Source: Persicimonas caeni (GTDB lineage: Bacteria; Myxococcota_A; Bradymonadia; Bradymonadales; Bradymonadaceae). From it: a stretch of 64,000 nt of DNA. Positions 17,689 through 27,186 of the stretch are shown in pieces; positions within the stretch are counted from its first letter, which is position 1; every line of letters starts with the position of its first letter. The translations under genes and the position numbers were made by a program. The stretch spans positions 6,475,074 through 6,539,073 of the forward strand of contig NZ_CP041186.1 in NCBI RefSeq assembly GCF_006517175.1. The letters run 5' to 3'. The notes beneath the pieces were generated by a model that did not search any database, was not told the DNA's origin, and worked only from the letters and a program-made list of their open reading frames with translations.

Positions 17689-20600
17689 ATGGCAGGTTCG
17701 AGTCGTCCGCAGTCACTGTACGAGTCGAGGTTCGAGCATGATGCTTGTGGTGTCGGATTCATCGCAAATATCGACGGCAGCGCCGACCACAAGACGATTG
17801 CAGATGCGCTCAGAGCCTTGGCCAGACTCAAACACCGCGGCGCGATCGACGCCGACCAGAAGACTGGCGACGGCACCGGGGTGCAGTTTCAGGTGCCCCA
17901 CGAGTTCTTCCGCAGCGAATACGAGCGTCTGACCGGAGACGAGGTCGACGAGGGTGAACTCATCGGCGTGGGCAACGTCTTTTTGCCCCGCGAGAACACC
18001 GCCCAGGCGCGACGCATCGTCGAGCACGTGCTCCGGCGCCGCGGCTACGCCTTTGCCTGGCGTGAGGTGCCCATCGAGCGCGAGGTCTTGGGCGAAAAGG
18101 CCTTGGCGACGATGCCCCAGATCGTCCAGGTCATCGTGCGCGGCGGTGAGCACACCGACGAGCCGCTCGACTTCGACCGGCGCCTGTACGTCATGCGCAA
18201 AGAGGTCGAGCAGCGCGCGAGCGTCGCCGACATCGACGCGACCTACTTCGTGTCGTTTTCGTGCCGCCGCCTGGTCTACAAGGGCCTGACGGTCGCCGAC
18301 GCGCTCGCCGAGTTCTATCCCGACCTTCGCAACGAAGCGTTCGTGTCGGCCTACTGCATCTTCCACCAGCGCTACAGCACCAACACGTTTCCGACCTGGT
18401 CGCTCGCCCAGCCCTTCGACATGCTCGGGCATAACGGCGAGATTAACACCATTCTGGGCAACGGAAACGGCACCCGACTGCGCGAAGGGGACCTGTCGAG
18501 CCCGATCTGGGGCAACGAAATCGAGTACCTGACGCCCATTCTCGACCAGAACCAGAGCGACTCGGCCCAGCTCGACAACGTGCTCGAGCTACTGACCCTG
18601 TCGGGCCGCTCCATTCTGCACGCCGTCGAGATGCTCATCCCAGCGGCCTGGGAGGCGATGCCCGACGTCGACCCCGACCTGAAGGCGTTCTACGAGTACC
18701 ACGCGTGCATCAACGAGCCTTGGGACGGCCCGGCGGCGGTGGTCTTTAGCGACGGCGACATCGTGGGCGCCAAGCTCGACCGCAATGGGTTGCGCCCGGC
18801 GCGCTACAAGGTCACCAAAGACGGGCGCATGATCGTAAGCTCTGAGGTCGGCGTGCTCGACATCCCCGGCTCCGAGCTCGCCCAGCAGGGCCGCCTGGGC
18901 CCGGGCGACATGATCGCGGTCGATCTGGGCCGGCAGACCGTGCTCGAGAATCAGGACATCGAGCAGATGCTGTCGAGCCAGGCGCCCTACGGCGAATGGG
19001 TCGACGAGCACCTCGAGCGCGTCGACTACGCCCCGTTCGACGCCGCACACATCATCCGCGAGTCGAAGCCCGAGGACCTCGTCGAGCGCCAGCTCTGCTT
19101 TGGATACAGCGCCGAAGAGGCCAAGTTTTTGTTCGAGCCGATGACCGGCGAGGCCAAAGATCCGGTCCACTCGATGGGCGACGACACGCCGCTGGCGGTG
19201 TTGTCGCGGCTGCCCAGGCTCTTGAGCACCTATTTCAAGCAGCGCTTTGCGCAGGTGACCAACCCGCCCATCGACCCGATTCGCGAGAAGCTGGTCATGT
19301 CGCTGGGAGTCAACCTGGGCAAGCGGCGCAACTGGCTGGCCGAGATGCCCGAGCACGCCGACCAAATCGTGCTCGCCGGGCCGGTCGTCACCCAGGTGGA
19401 CCTCGATGCGATGCGCGAGAAGGCCGAGGCGCATGTCATCGACGCGCTCTTCGACGTCGACAAGGGCTCCGAAGCACTGCTGCCGGCGCTCAACGAGGTA
19501 TGTCGCAAAGCCGAGGCCGCGGTCGACGCGGGCGCGACGATGCTGATCCTGTCTGACCGAAGCGTCGGGCCGGGCAGGGCGCCCATCCCGATGCTTCTGG
19601 CGGTCGGCGCGGTCAACAGCCACCTGCTGCGGCAGGGAAAGCGCCTGCACACCAGCCTCATCGCCGAGTCGGGCGAGCCGCGTGAGGTCCACCACTTCGC
19701 CACGCTCATCGGCTACGGCGCCAGCGCGGTGCACCCGTACCTGGCCTTCGAGACGATCGTGCACGAGATCGCCGATGAGGACGCCACCGAGGAGCACCTG
19801 GCGGGTATGCTCGAGAACTACCGCGAGGCGATCCACAAAGGGCTGCTCAAGATCATGAGCAAGATGGGCATCTCGGTGCTCGGAAGCTACCGCGGCGCCC
19901 AGATCTTCGAGGCCATCGGCATCAACGGGCGTGTCATCGACTACTGCTTCCCGAACACGCCTTCCCAGATTGGCGGCATCGGCTTCGAGGAGATCGCCAA
20001 GGAGGCGCTGGTGCGCCACGGCGAAGCCTATCCCGACGAGGGCGAGGCCAGCGTCCAAGACCTGGGGTACTTCCGGTTTCGCCGAAGCGGCGAGGAGCAC
20101 GGCTGGTCGCCCAAGATGCTGCGCGCCATGGCGGGCTTCCAGCGCCAGGCAACCTGGGACAACTACAAAAAATTCGCCGAGGAGTCGGACAATCGGCCCC
20201 CGATCGCGCTGCGCGACTTGATGGAGTTCTCCAGCGACCGCAAGCCGGTTCCCCTGGATGAAGTCGAGTCCAAAGAATCGATCCGCACGCGGTTTACCAC
20301 CGCGGCGATGTCGCTCGGCTCGCTGTCGCCGGAGGTCCACGAGGCGATCGCCATCGCGATGAACCGCATCGGCGGCAAGAGCAACACCGGCGAGGGCGGC
20401 GAAGATCCGAAGCGCTACGAGCCGAGCGAAGACGGTGATTCGGCCGACGCCTACATCAAGCAGGTCGCCTCGGGACGCTTCGGCGTCACCCCCGAGTACC
20501 TGAGGCGTGCGCGCGAGCTCGAGATCAAGATGGCCCAGGGCTCCAAGCCCGGCGAAGGCGGCCAACTCCCGGGCCACAAGGTCACCAAGTATATCGCCAC

Positions 20601-22173
20601 GCTGCGCCACTCGACGCCGGGGGTGAGCCTGATTTCGCCGCCGCCGCACCACGATATCTACTCGATCGAGGACCTGGCGCAGCTCATCTACGACCTCAAG
20701 CAGATCAACCCGGAGGCCGAGGTCGTCGTCAAACTCGTGGCCGAAGCCGGCGTGGGCACGATCGCGGCCGGCGTGGCCAAGGCCTACGCCGACGTCATTC
20801 AGATCTCGGGCCACGACGGCGGCACGGGCGCATCGCCCCTGTCGTCCATCAAGAACGCGGGCGGTCCCTGGGAGCTCGGGCTCGCCGAGACCCAGCAGGT
20901 TCTGCGCCTCAACGGACTGCGTGAGCGCGTCAAACTGCGCACCGACGGTGGCTTGAAGACCGGCAAGGACATCGTCAAAGCGGCGATGCTCGGCGCCGAG
21001 GAGTTCAACTTTGGCACCGCCGCGCTCATCGCGATTGGCTGCAAGTACGTGCGCCAATGTCACCTGGACACCTGTCCGGTGGGCATCGCCACCCAGCGCG
21101 AAGAGCTCAGAGAGCGCTTCAAAGGGAGCCCCGAACAGGTCATCGACTACTTCAACGGGGTCGCCGAGGACGTACGCCACGTGCTCGCCGCGCTCGGCTT
21201 CCGCACGCTCGACGAGCTCGTCGGACGCACCGACTTGCTGCGCCAGACGACGGTCGAAGGCCACCCGAAGGCGAACCTGGTCGACCTTTCACGACTGCTG
21301 CGCGACCCGGCGCCCGACGCCGCGCGCCGGCGCACCTGGGAGCGCAACGTGCGCCCGGCGCCCTCACTGAATGACCAAATTCTCGAGGACGTGGGCGAGG
21401 CGGCCAAGAATGGAGAGAAGGTCGAGAAGACCTATCGCATCACCAATGTCTCCCGCACCGTCGGCGCCCGTCTGGCCGGCCATATTGCCGAATCCCACGG
21501 CAATACCGGCCTGCCCGAGGGGACGGTCGACCTGACCTTCAACGGCGCGGCCGGCCAGAGCTTCGGCGCGTTCAACATCGCCGGGGTGCGCTTGCGTCTC
21601 GTCGGCGAGGCGAACGACTACGTCGGAAAAGGACTGGGTGGCGGCGAAGTGATCGTGCGTCCGCCCGACGATGCGCCCGGACATCCCACCGACGTCGTCG
21701 CCGGAAACACGTGCCTGTACGGCGCGACCGGCGGAAGGGCGTTTATCCGCGGCTCGGCCGGCGAGCGCTTTGCGGTGCGAAATAGCGGCGGTGAAGCCGT
21801 TGTCGAGGGCGTGGGCGACCACTGCTGCGAGTATATGACCCAGGGGGCGATCGTCGTGCTCGGCCAGACCGGAAAGAACTTCGGCGCGGGCATGACCGGC
21901 GGCTTGGCCTACGTGTTCGACCCGAAGGCGACCTTTGTCGGCAAGTTCAACTCCGAGTTCGTCGACGTCGCCCGCATGGGTGACGAGGACGCCAAGCACG
22001 TTCGCGCGCTCGTCGAGCGTCACGCCGAGGTGACCGACAGCCCGGTGGCGCGCGACATCTTGGCCGATTGGGACGAGGAGCGCGGCCACTTCTGGAAGGT
22101 CATTCCCCACGAGACGGCCAAGCTCGAAGACCTCTACGAAGAGGGCGAGGATTTGGTGTCGACGGGTAGTTGA
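17689..22173 (+). CDS. gltB: glutamate synthase large subunit
   Basis: A 1494-residue enzyme of full GltB length. It makes glutamate from glutamine and 2-oxoglutarate. The class II amidotransferase nucleophile is Cys20 (HDACGVGF), so 19 residues must be removed to expose it. The central and FMN-binding synthase domains follow, with GKSNTGEGGEDPKRY near 910. The 3Fe-4S cysteines are Cys1118, Cys1124 and Cys1129, with the family's 6/5 spacing. A C-terminal GXGXG beta-helix domain (about 1240-1440) ends the protein. ATG 17689 is preceded by GGGAG. No gltD (small subunit) is in the window, so electron delivery must come from a distant GltD or from ferredoxin. It terminates at a very strong hairpin. 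Confidence 0.98.
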   Translation: MAGSSRPQSLYESRFEHDACGVGFIANIDGSADHKTIADALRALARLKHRGAIDADQKTGDGTGVQFQVPHEFFRSEYERLTGDEVDEGELIGVGNVFLPRENTAQARRIVEHVLRRRGYAFAWREVPIEREVLGEKALATMPQIVQVIVRGGEHTDEPLDFDRRLYVMRKEVEQRASVADIDATYFVSFSCRRLVYKGLTVADALAEFYPDLRNEAFVSAYCIFHQRYSTNTFPTWSLAQPFDMLGHNGEINTILGNGNGTRLREGDLSSPIWGNEIEYLTPILDQNQSDSAQLDNVLELLTLSGRSILHAVEMLIPAAWEAMPDVDPDLKAFYEYHACINEPWDGPAAVVFSDGDIVGAKLDRNGLRPARYKVTKDGRMIVSSEVGVLDIPGSELAQQGRLGPGDMIAVDLGRQTVLENQDIEQMLSSQAPYGEWVDEHLERVDYAPFDAAHIIRESKPEDLVERQLCFGYSAEEAKFLFEPMTGEAKDPVHSMGDDTPLAVLSRLPRLLSTYFKQRFAQVTNPPIDPIREKLVMSLGVNLGKRRNWLAEMPEHADQIVLAGPVVTQVDLDAMREKAEAHVIDALFDVDKGSEALLPALNEVCRKAEAAVDAGATMLILSDRSVGPGRAPIPMLLAVGAVNSHLLRQGKRLHTSLIAESGEPREVHHFATLIGYGASAVHPYLAFETIVHEIADEDATEEHLAGMLENYREAIHKGLLKIMSKMGISVLGSYRGAQIFEAIGINGRVIDYCFPNTPSQIGGIGFEEIAKEALVRHGEAYPDEGEASVQDLGYFRFRRSGEEHGWSPKMLRAMAGFQRQATWDNYKKFAEESDNRPPIALRDLMEFSSDRKPVPLDEVESKESIRTRFTTAAMSLGSLSPEVHEAIAIAMNRIGGKSNTGEGGEDPKRYEPSEDGDSADAYIKQVASGRFGVTPEYLRRARELEIKMAQGSKPGEGGQLPGHKVTKYIATLRHSTPGVSLISPPPHHDIYSIEDLAQLIYDLKQINPEAEVVVKLVAEAGVGTIAAGVAKAYADVIQISGHDGGTGASPLSSIKNAGGPWELGLAETQQVLRLNGLRERVKLRTDGGLKTGKDIVKAAMLGAEEFNFGTAALIAIGCKYVRQCHLDTCPVGIATQREELRERFKGSPEQVIDYFNGVAEDVRHVLAALGFRTLDELVGRTDLLRQTTVEGHPKANLVDLSRLLRDPAPDAARRRTWERNVRPAPSLNDQILEDVGEAAKNGEKVEKTYRITNVSRTVGARLAGHIAESHGNTGLPEGTVDLTFNGAAGQSFGAFNIAGVRLRLVGEANDYVGKGLGGGEVIVRPPDDAPGHPTDVVAGNTCLYGATGGRAFIRGSAGERFAVRNSGGEAVVEGVGDHCCEYMTQGAIVVLGQTGKNFGAGMTGGLAYVFDPKATFVGKFNSEFVDVARMGDEDAKHVRALVERHAEVTDSPVARDILADWDEERGHFWKVIPHETAKLEDLYEEGEDLVSTGS

Positions 22174-22191
22174 TGGGCGGTAATCACCGTC

Positions 22192-22235
22192 AAACGCAAA
22201 GAGGCGCGGGTCGAAACCCGCGCCTCTTTGCGTTT
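22192..22235. terminator. strong bidirectional terminator, perfect 20-bp stem
   Basis: Positions 22192-22211 and 22216-22235 are exact reverse complements (20 bp) around a four-base loop (CGAA; UUCG on the minus strand). The stem starts with AAACGCAAAGAGG and ends CCTCTTTGCGTTT, giving A- and T-rich edges. It lies between the convergent gltB and repeat-protein genes. Confidence 0.9.
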
Positions 22236-22250
22236 AGCTAAACCGCCGGA

Positions 22251-25200
22251 TTAGCTTCGGCGGCGGCGCACCAGGGCGCCCAGGGCAAGCAGCAACACCG
22301 CGGCGAAGGAGCCGGGGGCGTGGCCGTTGCCGGTCGAGGAGCAACCGCCCTCGGGGCCGGCCGGGCCGCGCGTGCCGTGGCAAACCGCCGAGCTGGACTC
22401 GACCTCTTCTTCGGACAGCTCGCCGTCGCCGTCGACGTCGCGGCCGACTTCGAGCATGAAGCCGGTGGCGGAGCACTCGTCTTCGTCGCCGGTGAGCGGA
22501 CGCACGCGGGTGAGCAGGCTGGCTGCGTCGGCACCATCGGCGCCGTTCTCACCATCTGCACCGTCAGTTCCGTCGGCACCGTCTTGGCCGTCGATCCCGT
22601 TGCACACGTAGGTCGTCGTCGTGATCTCGTCGTCTCCCAACGTGCCGTCGGCGTCGAGGTCAGAGCCGGCGTCGATGCGCTGGCCACCAGCTTCGCAGTT
22701 GTCGCCGGCCGGCTCTTCGGTCACCTCGACGAGGGTCTCGGTGCCATCTTCGCCGTCGGCGCCGTTGCAAAGATAAGCCGTCGAGTCGACCTCACCGGCG
22801 TCGAGGACGCCGTCGCCGGCGGTCTCGCCGCCGTCACCGTTATCCAGGCCGAAATCGATCTGAGTGCCGCCGTCCGGGCAGTTGGCGTCGCCCACGGCCA
22901 GATCGCTCGTTGCGCTCAATTGGCTGGAGCCGTCTTGGCCGGCCGCGCCGTTACACACGTAGGTCGTCGAGTCGACCTCACCGGCGTCGAGGACGCCGTC
23001 GCCGGCGGTCTCGCCGCCGTCGCCGTTGTCCAGGCCGAAGTCGATCTGGGTGCCGCCGTCGGCGCAGTTGGCGTCACCGGTGGCCAGCGGGGTGGTCAGG
23101 GTCAGCGAGTCGGAGCCGTCGGCACCGTCGGCGCCGTTGCAGATGTAGCTGGTCGAGTCGACCTCGCCGGCGTCGAGGACACCGTCGGCTGCGGCCTCAC
23201 CGCCGTCGCCGTTGTCGAGGCCGGCGTCGAACTGCACGCCGCCGTTGGCACAGTTGGCGTCGCCGACCGCGAGTCCGGTGGTCGTGACCAGCGACGAGTA
23301 GCCGTTGGTACCATCGGCACCATCGGCACCATTGGCACCATCCGCACCGTCGGCGCCGTTGCAGATATAGCTGGTCGAGTCGACTTCGCCGGCGTCGAGG
23401 ACGCCGTCGTCGGCCGTGCCTCCACCATCAGCGTTGTCGAGGCCCGCCTCGAGCATTTGGCCACCATTGGCGCAGTTGGCGTCGCCGATGGGCAGGGCGG
23501 TGTATCGGCTCAGCGAGTTGTGGCCGTTGGTGCCGTCAGCGCCATCGGCGCCGTCTTGGCCATTGGTGCCGTTGCAAGCGTAATTGGTCGAGTCGACCTC
23601 GCCGGCGCCGAGGGTGCCGTCACCGGCGGTCTCGCCTCCGTCACCGTTATCGAGGCCGACGTCGAGCTGGACGCCGCCGTTGGCGCAGTTGGCGTCACCG
23701 ACGTTGAGCGTGGTGAGGTTGACGAGTGCGGTTGCACCGTCGGTACCGTCGGCGCCGGGGGCGCCGTTGCACACGTACTCGGTGCTGTCGATTTCGTCGG
23801 CCTCGAGAATGCCGTTGGCGCGAATGCCGGTGCTGGTGCCGTCGTCAAAGCCCGTATCGATCTGGACGCCGCCGTCAGCGCAGTTGGCATCGCCCACCGG
23901 AAGCGACGTTACCTGCGTGCGATAGGGCATCTCGACGGTGGCCGTGGTGGTCGGACAGCCGGTCGCGGCGGGGAAGTAGACGGTCGTATCGGCTGTGATG
24001 GTGCCACCGCCCGTGGTGCCGCAGTCGGCCTGCGTGGCGTCGACGCCTTCGTCATTGTTGTCCGAGATGATGCTCGTTCCGAACACCGCGATGGAGCCGC
24101 CGTTGGTGAACAAGCCGCCTCCCCAGCCCTTGCCCGGTTGGCCGTTGCTTCCCGAGTAGTAGGGGCGACCACCGGCGCCGCGCGGGGCGGCGTTTCCTTG
24201 GATAACCACGTCGGTCAAGCTGACTGCGCCTCCGTTGTCGAAGATCGCGCCGCCCAGGCCCGCTCCACCTCCGCCACCTGCCGCACAGGAGTAAAGTGCA
24301 GTGCCGCCCCGGCCGCCGCCGAAGCCGCCAGCGCCGTAGTTTCCGTTGCTGCCGCCGCCAGAGTTGGCGCCCGCGCCGCCACCGCCGCCGCCGAAGCCGC
24401 CCGTGCCGCCGGCCGCGTAGGTGTCGCCACCACCGCCGCCACCGCTGTAGCTGCCGGCGCCACCTGCGCCACCGTTGCCGCCGGCACCGCCTGCGCCACC
24501 GCCGTTGCCTCCGTACCAGCTACCATAGGTCGCGCAGTCGCCGGCTGCTCCACCGGTGCCACCTGCGCTGGTGTTGCCGTTGATGGCGGTGTTCGACGCC
24601 GTCACAGAGCCCGGCCACGTGTTGAAGATCGCGCCTCCGAGTCCGGCGCCGCCGCCACCGCCGCTACCTCGGCCGGAGCCCGCCGCGCCGTTGCCGCCCA
24701 AGGCCTGGTTGGCGCTGAGCATCGCGTCGGTCAGAGTGAGTTGACCGCTGTTGTAGATGCCGCCGCCCTGGCCACCGCCGCGGCGTTGGCCGTCGTCGCC
24801 CTCGGCGTTGTTGCCGCTGACGGTCGCGTTGGTCAGCGTGAGCGTTCCCTCATTGAGGATGCCGCCGCCGTTGGCCGCGTAGACCCGGCCGCCGGTGACG
24901 GTGATCGTGTCGAGGGTGACAGTCGCATTCGTGGTGAGGTGGAGGGCACGATCGATTTGGGCGGCGTCGATTGTCGCCGCATCCGTCGAGGTGCTCTGGA
25001 TTGTAATTTCGCTGTCGAGGTCGAGGTCGCCGGTAGCGTTGGCGTCTTCACCAGTGCCAGAGAGAGCCAATTGATAGGTCTCTCCTCCCGTCAATTGGAT
25101 GGTATCGGCCCCCGAGCCAGCCGCACAGGCGTCGACGGCTGCGTCGGTATTCGCCGCCTCGATCGCCTCGCGCAGCGAACAATCTCCGTCGGCGTTCAAC

Positions 25201-25328
25201 TCGTCGGTGGTCGTATCCACCGTGATCGTGGCTGCACTGGCGACCACGGGGGTCAGCACCAAGCCGGCCGCGACGGCGCTCGCGCTCAACCACTTGCGAT
25301 TGACTTTCAAGACATCGTTGTACTTCAA
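22251..25328 (-). CDS. secreted repeat protein: CSLREAI domain, Gly-rich region, eight DUF7151-like repeats, MYXO-CTERM-like tag
   Basis: A protein of about 1025 residues. A signal peptide (KWLSASAVAAGLVLTPVVASAA) leads to a CSLREAIEAAN motif typical of right-handed beta-helix surface proteins. A very Gly-rich segment follows (runs like GGGGGAGLGGAIF). Then come eight repeats of about 60 residues with GDANC..GG.Q...GLDNGDGG and D.GEVDST.Y.CNG, separated by short collagen-like Gly-x-Asp linkers (GADGADGTNG). The last two repeats contain EF-hand-like loops (DVDGDGELSEEE). The C-terminus (APGSFAAVLLLALGALVRRRRS, after a Cys-Gly-rich stretch) fits a MYXO-CTERM sorting tag. The TTG at 25328 was chosen because GGAGG lies six bases upstream; the GTG at 25334 directly abuts it. 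A cell-surface structural or adhesive role is inferred. Confidence 0.88.
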   Translation of the reverse strand: MKYNDVLKVNRKWLSASAVAAGLVLTPVVASAATITVDTTTDELNADGDCSLREAIEAANTDAAVDACAAGSGADTIQLTGGETYQLALSGTGEDANATGDLDLDSEITIQSTSTDAATIDAAQIDRALHLTTNATVTLDTITVTGGRVYAANGGGILNEGTLTLTNATVSGNNAEGDDGQRRGGGQGGGIYNSGQLTLTDAMLSANQALGGNGAAGSGRGSGGGGGAGLGGAIFNTWPGSVTASNTAINGNTSAGGTGGAAGDCATYGSWYGGNGGGAGGAGGNGGAGGAGSYSGGGGGGDTYAAGGTGGFGGGGGGAGANSGGGSNGNYGAGGFGGGRGGTALYSCAAGGGGGAGLGGAIFDNGGAVSLTDVVIQGNAAPRGAGGRPYYSGSNGQPGKGWGGGLFTNGGSIAVFGTSIISDNNDEGVDATQADCGTTGGGTITADTTVYFPAATGCPTTTATVEMPYRTQVTSLPVGDANCADGGVQIDTGFDDGTSTGIRANGILEADEIDSTEYVCNGAPGADGTDGATALVNLTTLNVGDANCANGGVQLDVGLDNGDGGETAGDGTLGAGEVDSTNYACNGTNGQDGADGADGTNGHNSLSRYTALPIGDANCANGGQMLEAGLDNADGGGTADDGVLDAGEVDSTSYICNGADGADGANGADGADGTNGYSSLVTTTGLAVGDANCANGGVQFDAGLDNGDGGEAAADGVLDAGEVDSTSYICNGADGADGSDSLTLTTPLATGDANCADGGTQIDFGLDNGDGGETAGDGVLDAGEVDSTTYVCNGAAGQDGSSQLSATSDLAVGDANCPDGGTQIDFGLDNGDGGETAGDGVLDAGEVDSTAYLCNGADGEDGTETLVEVTEEPAGDNCEAGGQRIDAGSDLDADGTLGDDEITTTTYVCNGIDGQDGADGTDGADGENGADGADAASLLTRVRPLTGDEDECSATGFMLEVGRDVDGDGELSEEEVESSSAVCHGTRGPAGPEGGCSSTGNGHAPGSFAAVLLLALGALVRRRRS

Positions 25329-25334
25329 CGTCAC

Positions 25335-25339
25335 CCTCC
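25335..25339 (-). promoter_or_regulatory. ribosome binding site deciding a TTG start
   Basis: GGAGG on the minus strand touches a GTG codon (25334) with no spacer but lies six bases from the in-frame TTG at 25328. Normal spacing favours TTG. Confidence 0.6.
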
Positions 25340-25668
25340 GTCTAAAAATTTTCTCAAAAGAAACTTTGTCCGTGCAAAGTACATCGGCACAGTTGGCGGG
25401 GCAATATAGAAAAAAGGTTTTTTGTGGTTTTATTTTCGTTGGTGTGTGGTGGGTTGGCAGCTTTCTCTGCAGGAGGTACCCAATTCCCGGTTCTTGCCTT
25501 TCCCCGACGGCTGCTTACCATGTCGTCGAATTGGAAGATGTGCGTTATCCCAGAAGGGATGATTTACAAGGTCACCATCCCGAGATTGGATGGTGTTTGT
25601 CTTTCCGCCTTTTCATTCTTCTGGCGGGACGGACCGGACGCAGCGAGAATCCGGTCAGGGAGTTTTGA
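25335..25668. other. divergent AT-rich intergenic region upstream of the repeat protein and the KaiC-like gene
   Basis: About 334 bp without a convincing gene. The left part (about 25340-25440) is strikingly AT-rich, with AAAAATTTTCTCAAAAG, a 6-bp inverted repeat ACTTTG/CAAAGT (25363-25368, 25375-25380) and an AAAAAAGGTTTTTT palindrome-like run. Near the kaiC-like gene, CACCATCC (25573-25580) pairs with GGATGGTG (25588-25595) around a 7-base loop and is followed by TTTGTCTTT, forming a terminator- or leader-like hairpin. Both promoters must lie here; no clear boxes were assigned. Confidence 0.5.
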
Positions 25669-27186
25669 ATGATATCGAACTTGGACCAAGAGTTGCTTTC
25701 GTCCGGGATCGAGGGACTCGACTCGATCCTGCGTGGCGGATTTCCCCCCAACAATGCCTACCTCGTTAAAGGGCGGCCGGGCACCGGCAAGACCTCGTTG
25801 GCGATGCAGTTTCTGCTCGAAGGCGCGCGCCGCGGCGAGTCGGCGCTGTATGTCAGCTTCTCGGAGAGCCGACGCGAGTTGGAGGTGGTGGCCGAGTCGC
25901 ACGGCTGGGATATCGACTCGATCCGGACCGTCGAACTGGCCAGCAGCATCTCGGAGCGGGCCACTGCGGGATCGAGCATCTTTCACGCCTCCGACGTCGA
26001 CCTGCCGCAGTCGCTCAATACCATCACCGAGTGCGTGGAGCGCTACGAGCCGACGCGCGTGGCGGTCGACTCCCTCACCGAACTCTACAATATGGCCGAG
26101 TCGGAGCGTCATTTCCGACGGGCTCTCTTCCAACTCAAGATTCGCCTGGAGAAGGCGGGCGTGACGACCATCTTCGTGGGCGAGCAGGGGCCGGCGGTCA
26201 AGACGGACGCCGAGAGCATCGTCCACGGGATCATCGAGCTGGAACGTGAGACGCCCCACTACGGTCCTCAACGCCGACGTCTGCAGGTCTCGAAGCTGCG
26301 CGGCCGCGAGATCGAGACGGGCTTTCACGACTACAAGATCTTGCGCGGTGGATTGGAGGTGTACCCGCGGATTCGACCCAGCGGACAGGGGCGACGAATC
26401 GGTGCGGGCGAGCGAGCCAAGAGTGGCATCGAGGCGCTCGATCGTCTGCTCGGCGGCGGGTTCGACCGCGGCTCGACCAGCCTTATCGTCGGCCCCAGCG
26501 GAGCAGGAAAGTCGTCGGTGGTCATCCAATATGCCGTGGCCGCGGCCAAGCGCGGTGAGAAGACGGTGATCTATACGTTCGACGAGGACCCGGCGACGAT
26601 CACACGCCGTGCCGAAAACATGGAAGTTCCGCTCTCCGAGCACCTCGACGCAGGTCTGGTTCGTGTCCAGAGCGTGGACGCGGCCGAAATGTCTCCCGGC
26701 CAATTTGCCCACCTGGTGCGTGAGGCCGTCGACGAGGGGGGCGCGCAATTTATCGCCATCGACAGCATCAACGGCTACATGCACGCCATGCCCAGCACCG
26801 AGTCGCTGGTGCCTCACCTGCACGATTTACTCACTTTTCTGGGCAATCGGGGCGTCGTAATGATGCTGGTGATGACGCTGGGCGGCCTGTTTCGCGGCAC
26901 CGAAAAGGAGGCGATGCACCTGAGCTATCTGGCGGACACCGTCTTGCTGCTACGCTACTTCGAGCAACGCGGCGCGGTGCGCAGGGCGATCACGGCGGCC
27001 AAGCACGGGACAGGCAATCACGAGAAGCTGATTCGGGAGTTGACTCTCGGAGAGGGCGGCGTCCATATCGGCGAGCCGATCGAAGAATTTTCCGGGGTTC
27101 TCGAGCAGACACCCGTCTTCGAAGGTTCTTCCAACGCTTTGAACCGGAGGACCCGGCATGGATATGCCGTCCACGATGATGACTGA
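25669..27186 (+). CDS. double-domain KaiC-like RecA-family ATPase
   Basis: A 505-residue cytoplasmic protein with two tandem KaiC/RadA-like domains, as in cyanobacterial KaiC. Domain 1 has IEGLDSILRGGFPP and Walker A GRPGTGKT (35-42), with YVSFSES in place of the usual paired Glu motif. Domain 2 has IEALDRLLGGGFDRGS, Walker A GPSGAGKS (275-282), YTFDEDP and the hydrophobic strand FIAIDSINGY (Walker B). ATPase activity is likely; autokinase phosphosites cannot be placed with confidence. AGGGAG lies six bases before ATG 25669. The downstream hybrid histidine kinase overlaps by 29 bp, so the two are co-translated and probably one signalling unit. No kaiA or kaiB is nearby, so a clock role is not implied. 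Confidence 0.94.
   Translation: MISNLDQELLSSGIEGLDSILRGGFPPNNAYLVKGRPGTGKTSLAMQFLLEGARRGESALYVSFSESRRELEVVAESHGWDIDSIRTVELASSISERATAGSSIFHASDVDLPQSLNTITECVERYEPTRVAVDSLTELYNMAESERHFRRALFQLKIRLEKAGVTTIFVGEQGPAVKTDAESIVHGIIELERETPHYGPQRRRLQVSKLRGREIETGFHDYKILRGGLEVYPRIRPSGQGRRIGAGERAKSGIEALDRLLGGGFDRGSTSLIVGPSGAGKSSVVIQYAVAAAKRGEKTVIYTFDEDPATITRRAENMEVPLSEHLDAGLVRVQSVDAAEMSPGQFAHLVREAVDEGGAQFIAIDSINGYMHAMPSTESLVPHLHDLLTFLGNRGVVMMLVMTLGGLFRGTEKEAMHLSYLADTVLLLRYFEQRGAVRRAITAAKHGTGNHEKLIRELTLGEGGVHIGEPIEEFSGVLEQTPVFEGSSNALNRRTRHGYAVHDDD

Noticed and set aside
18589-21264. 891-residue open frame opposite gltB
   Set aside because: gltB is certain on the plus strand; the antisense frame is an Arg/Val-rich shadow without domains.
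22320-25409. 1029-residue plus-strand frame opposite the repeat protein
   Set aside because: It mirrors the repeat structure of the minus-strand gene, lacks a signal peptide or domain, and starts inside that gene.
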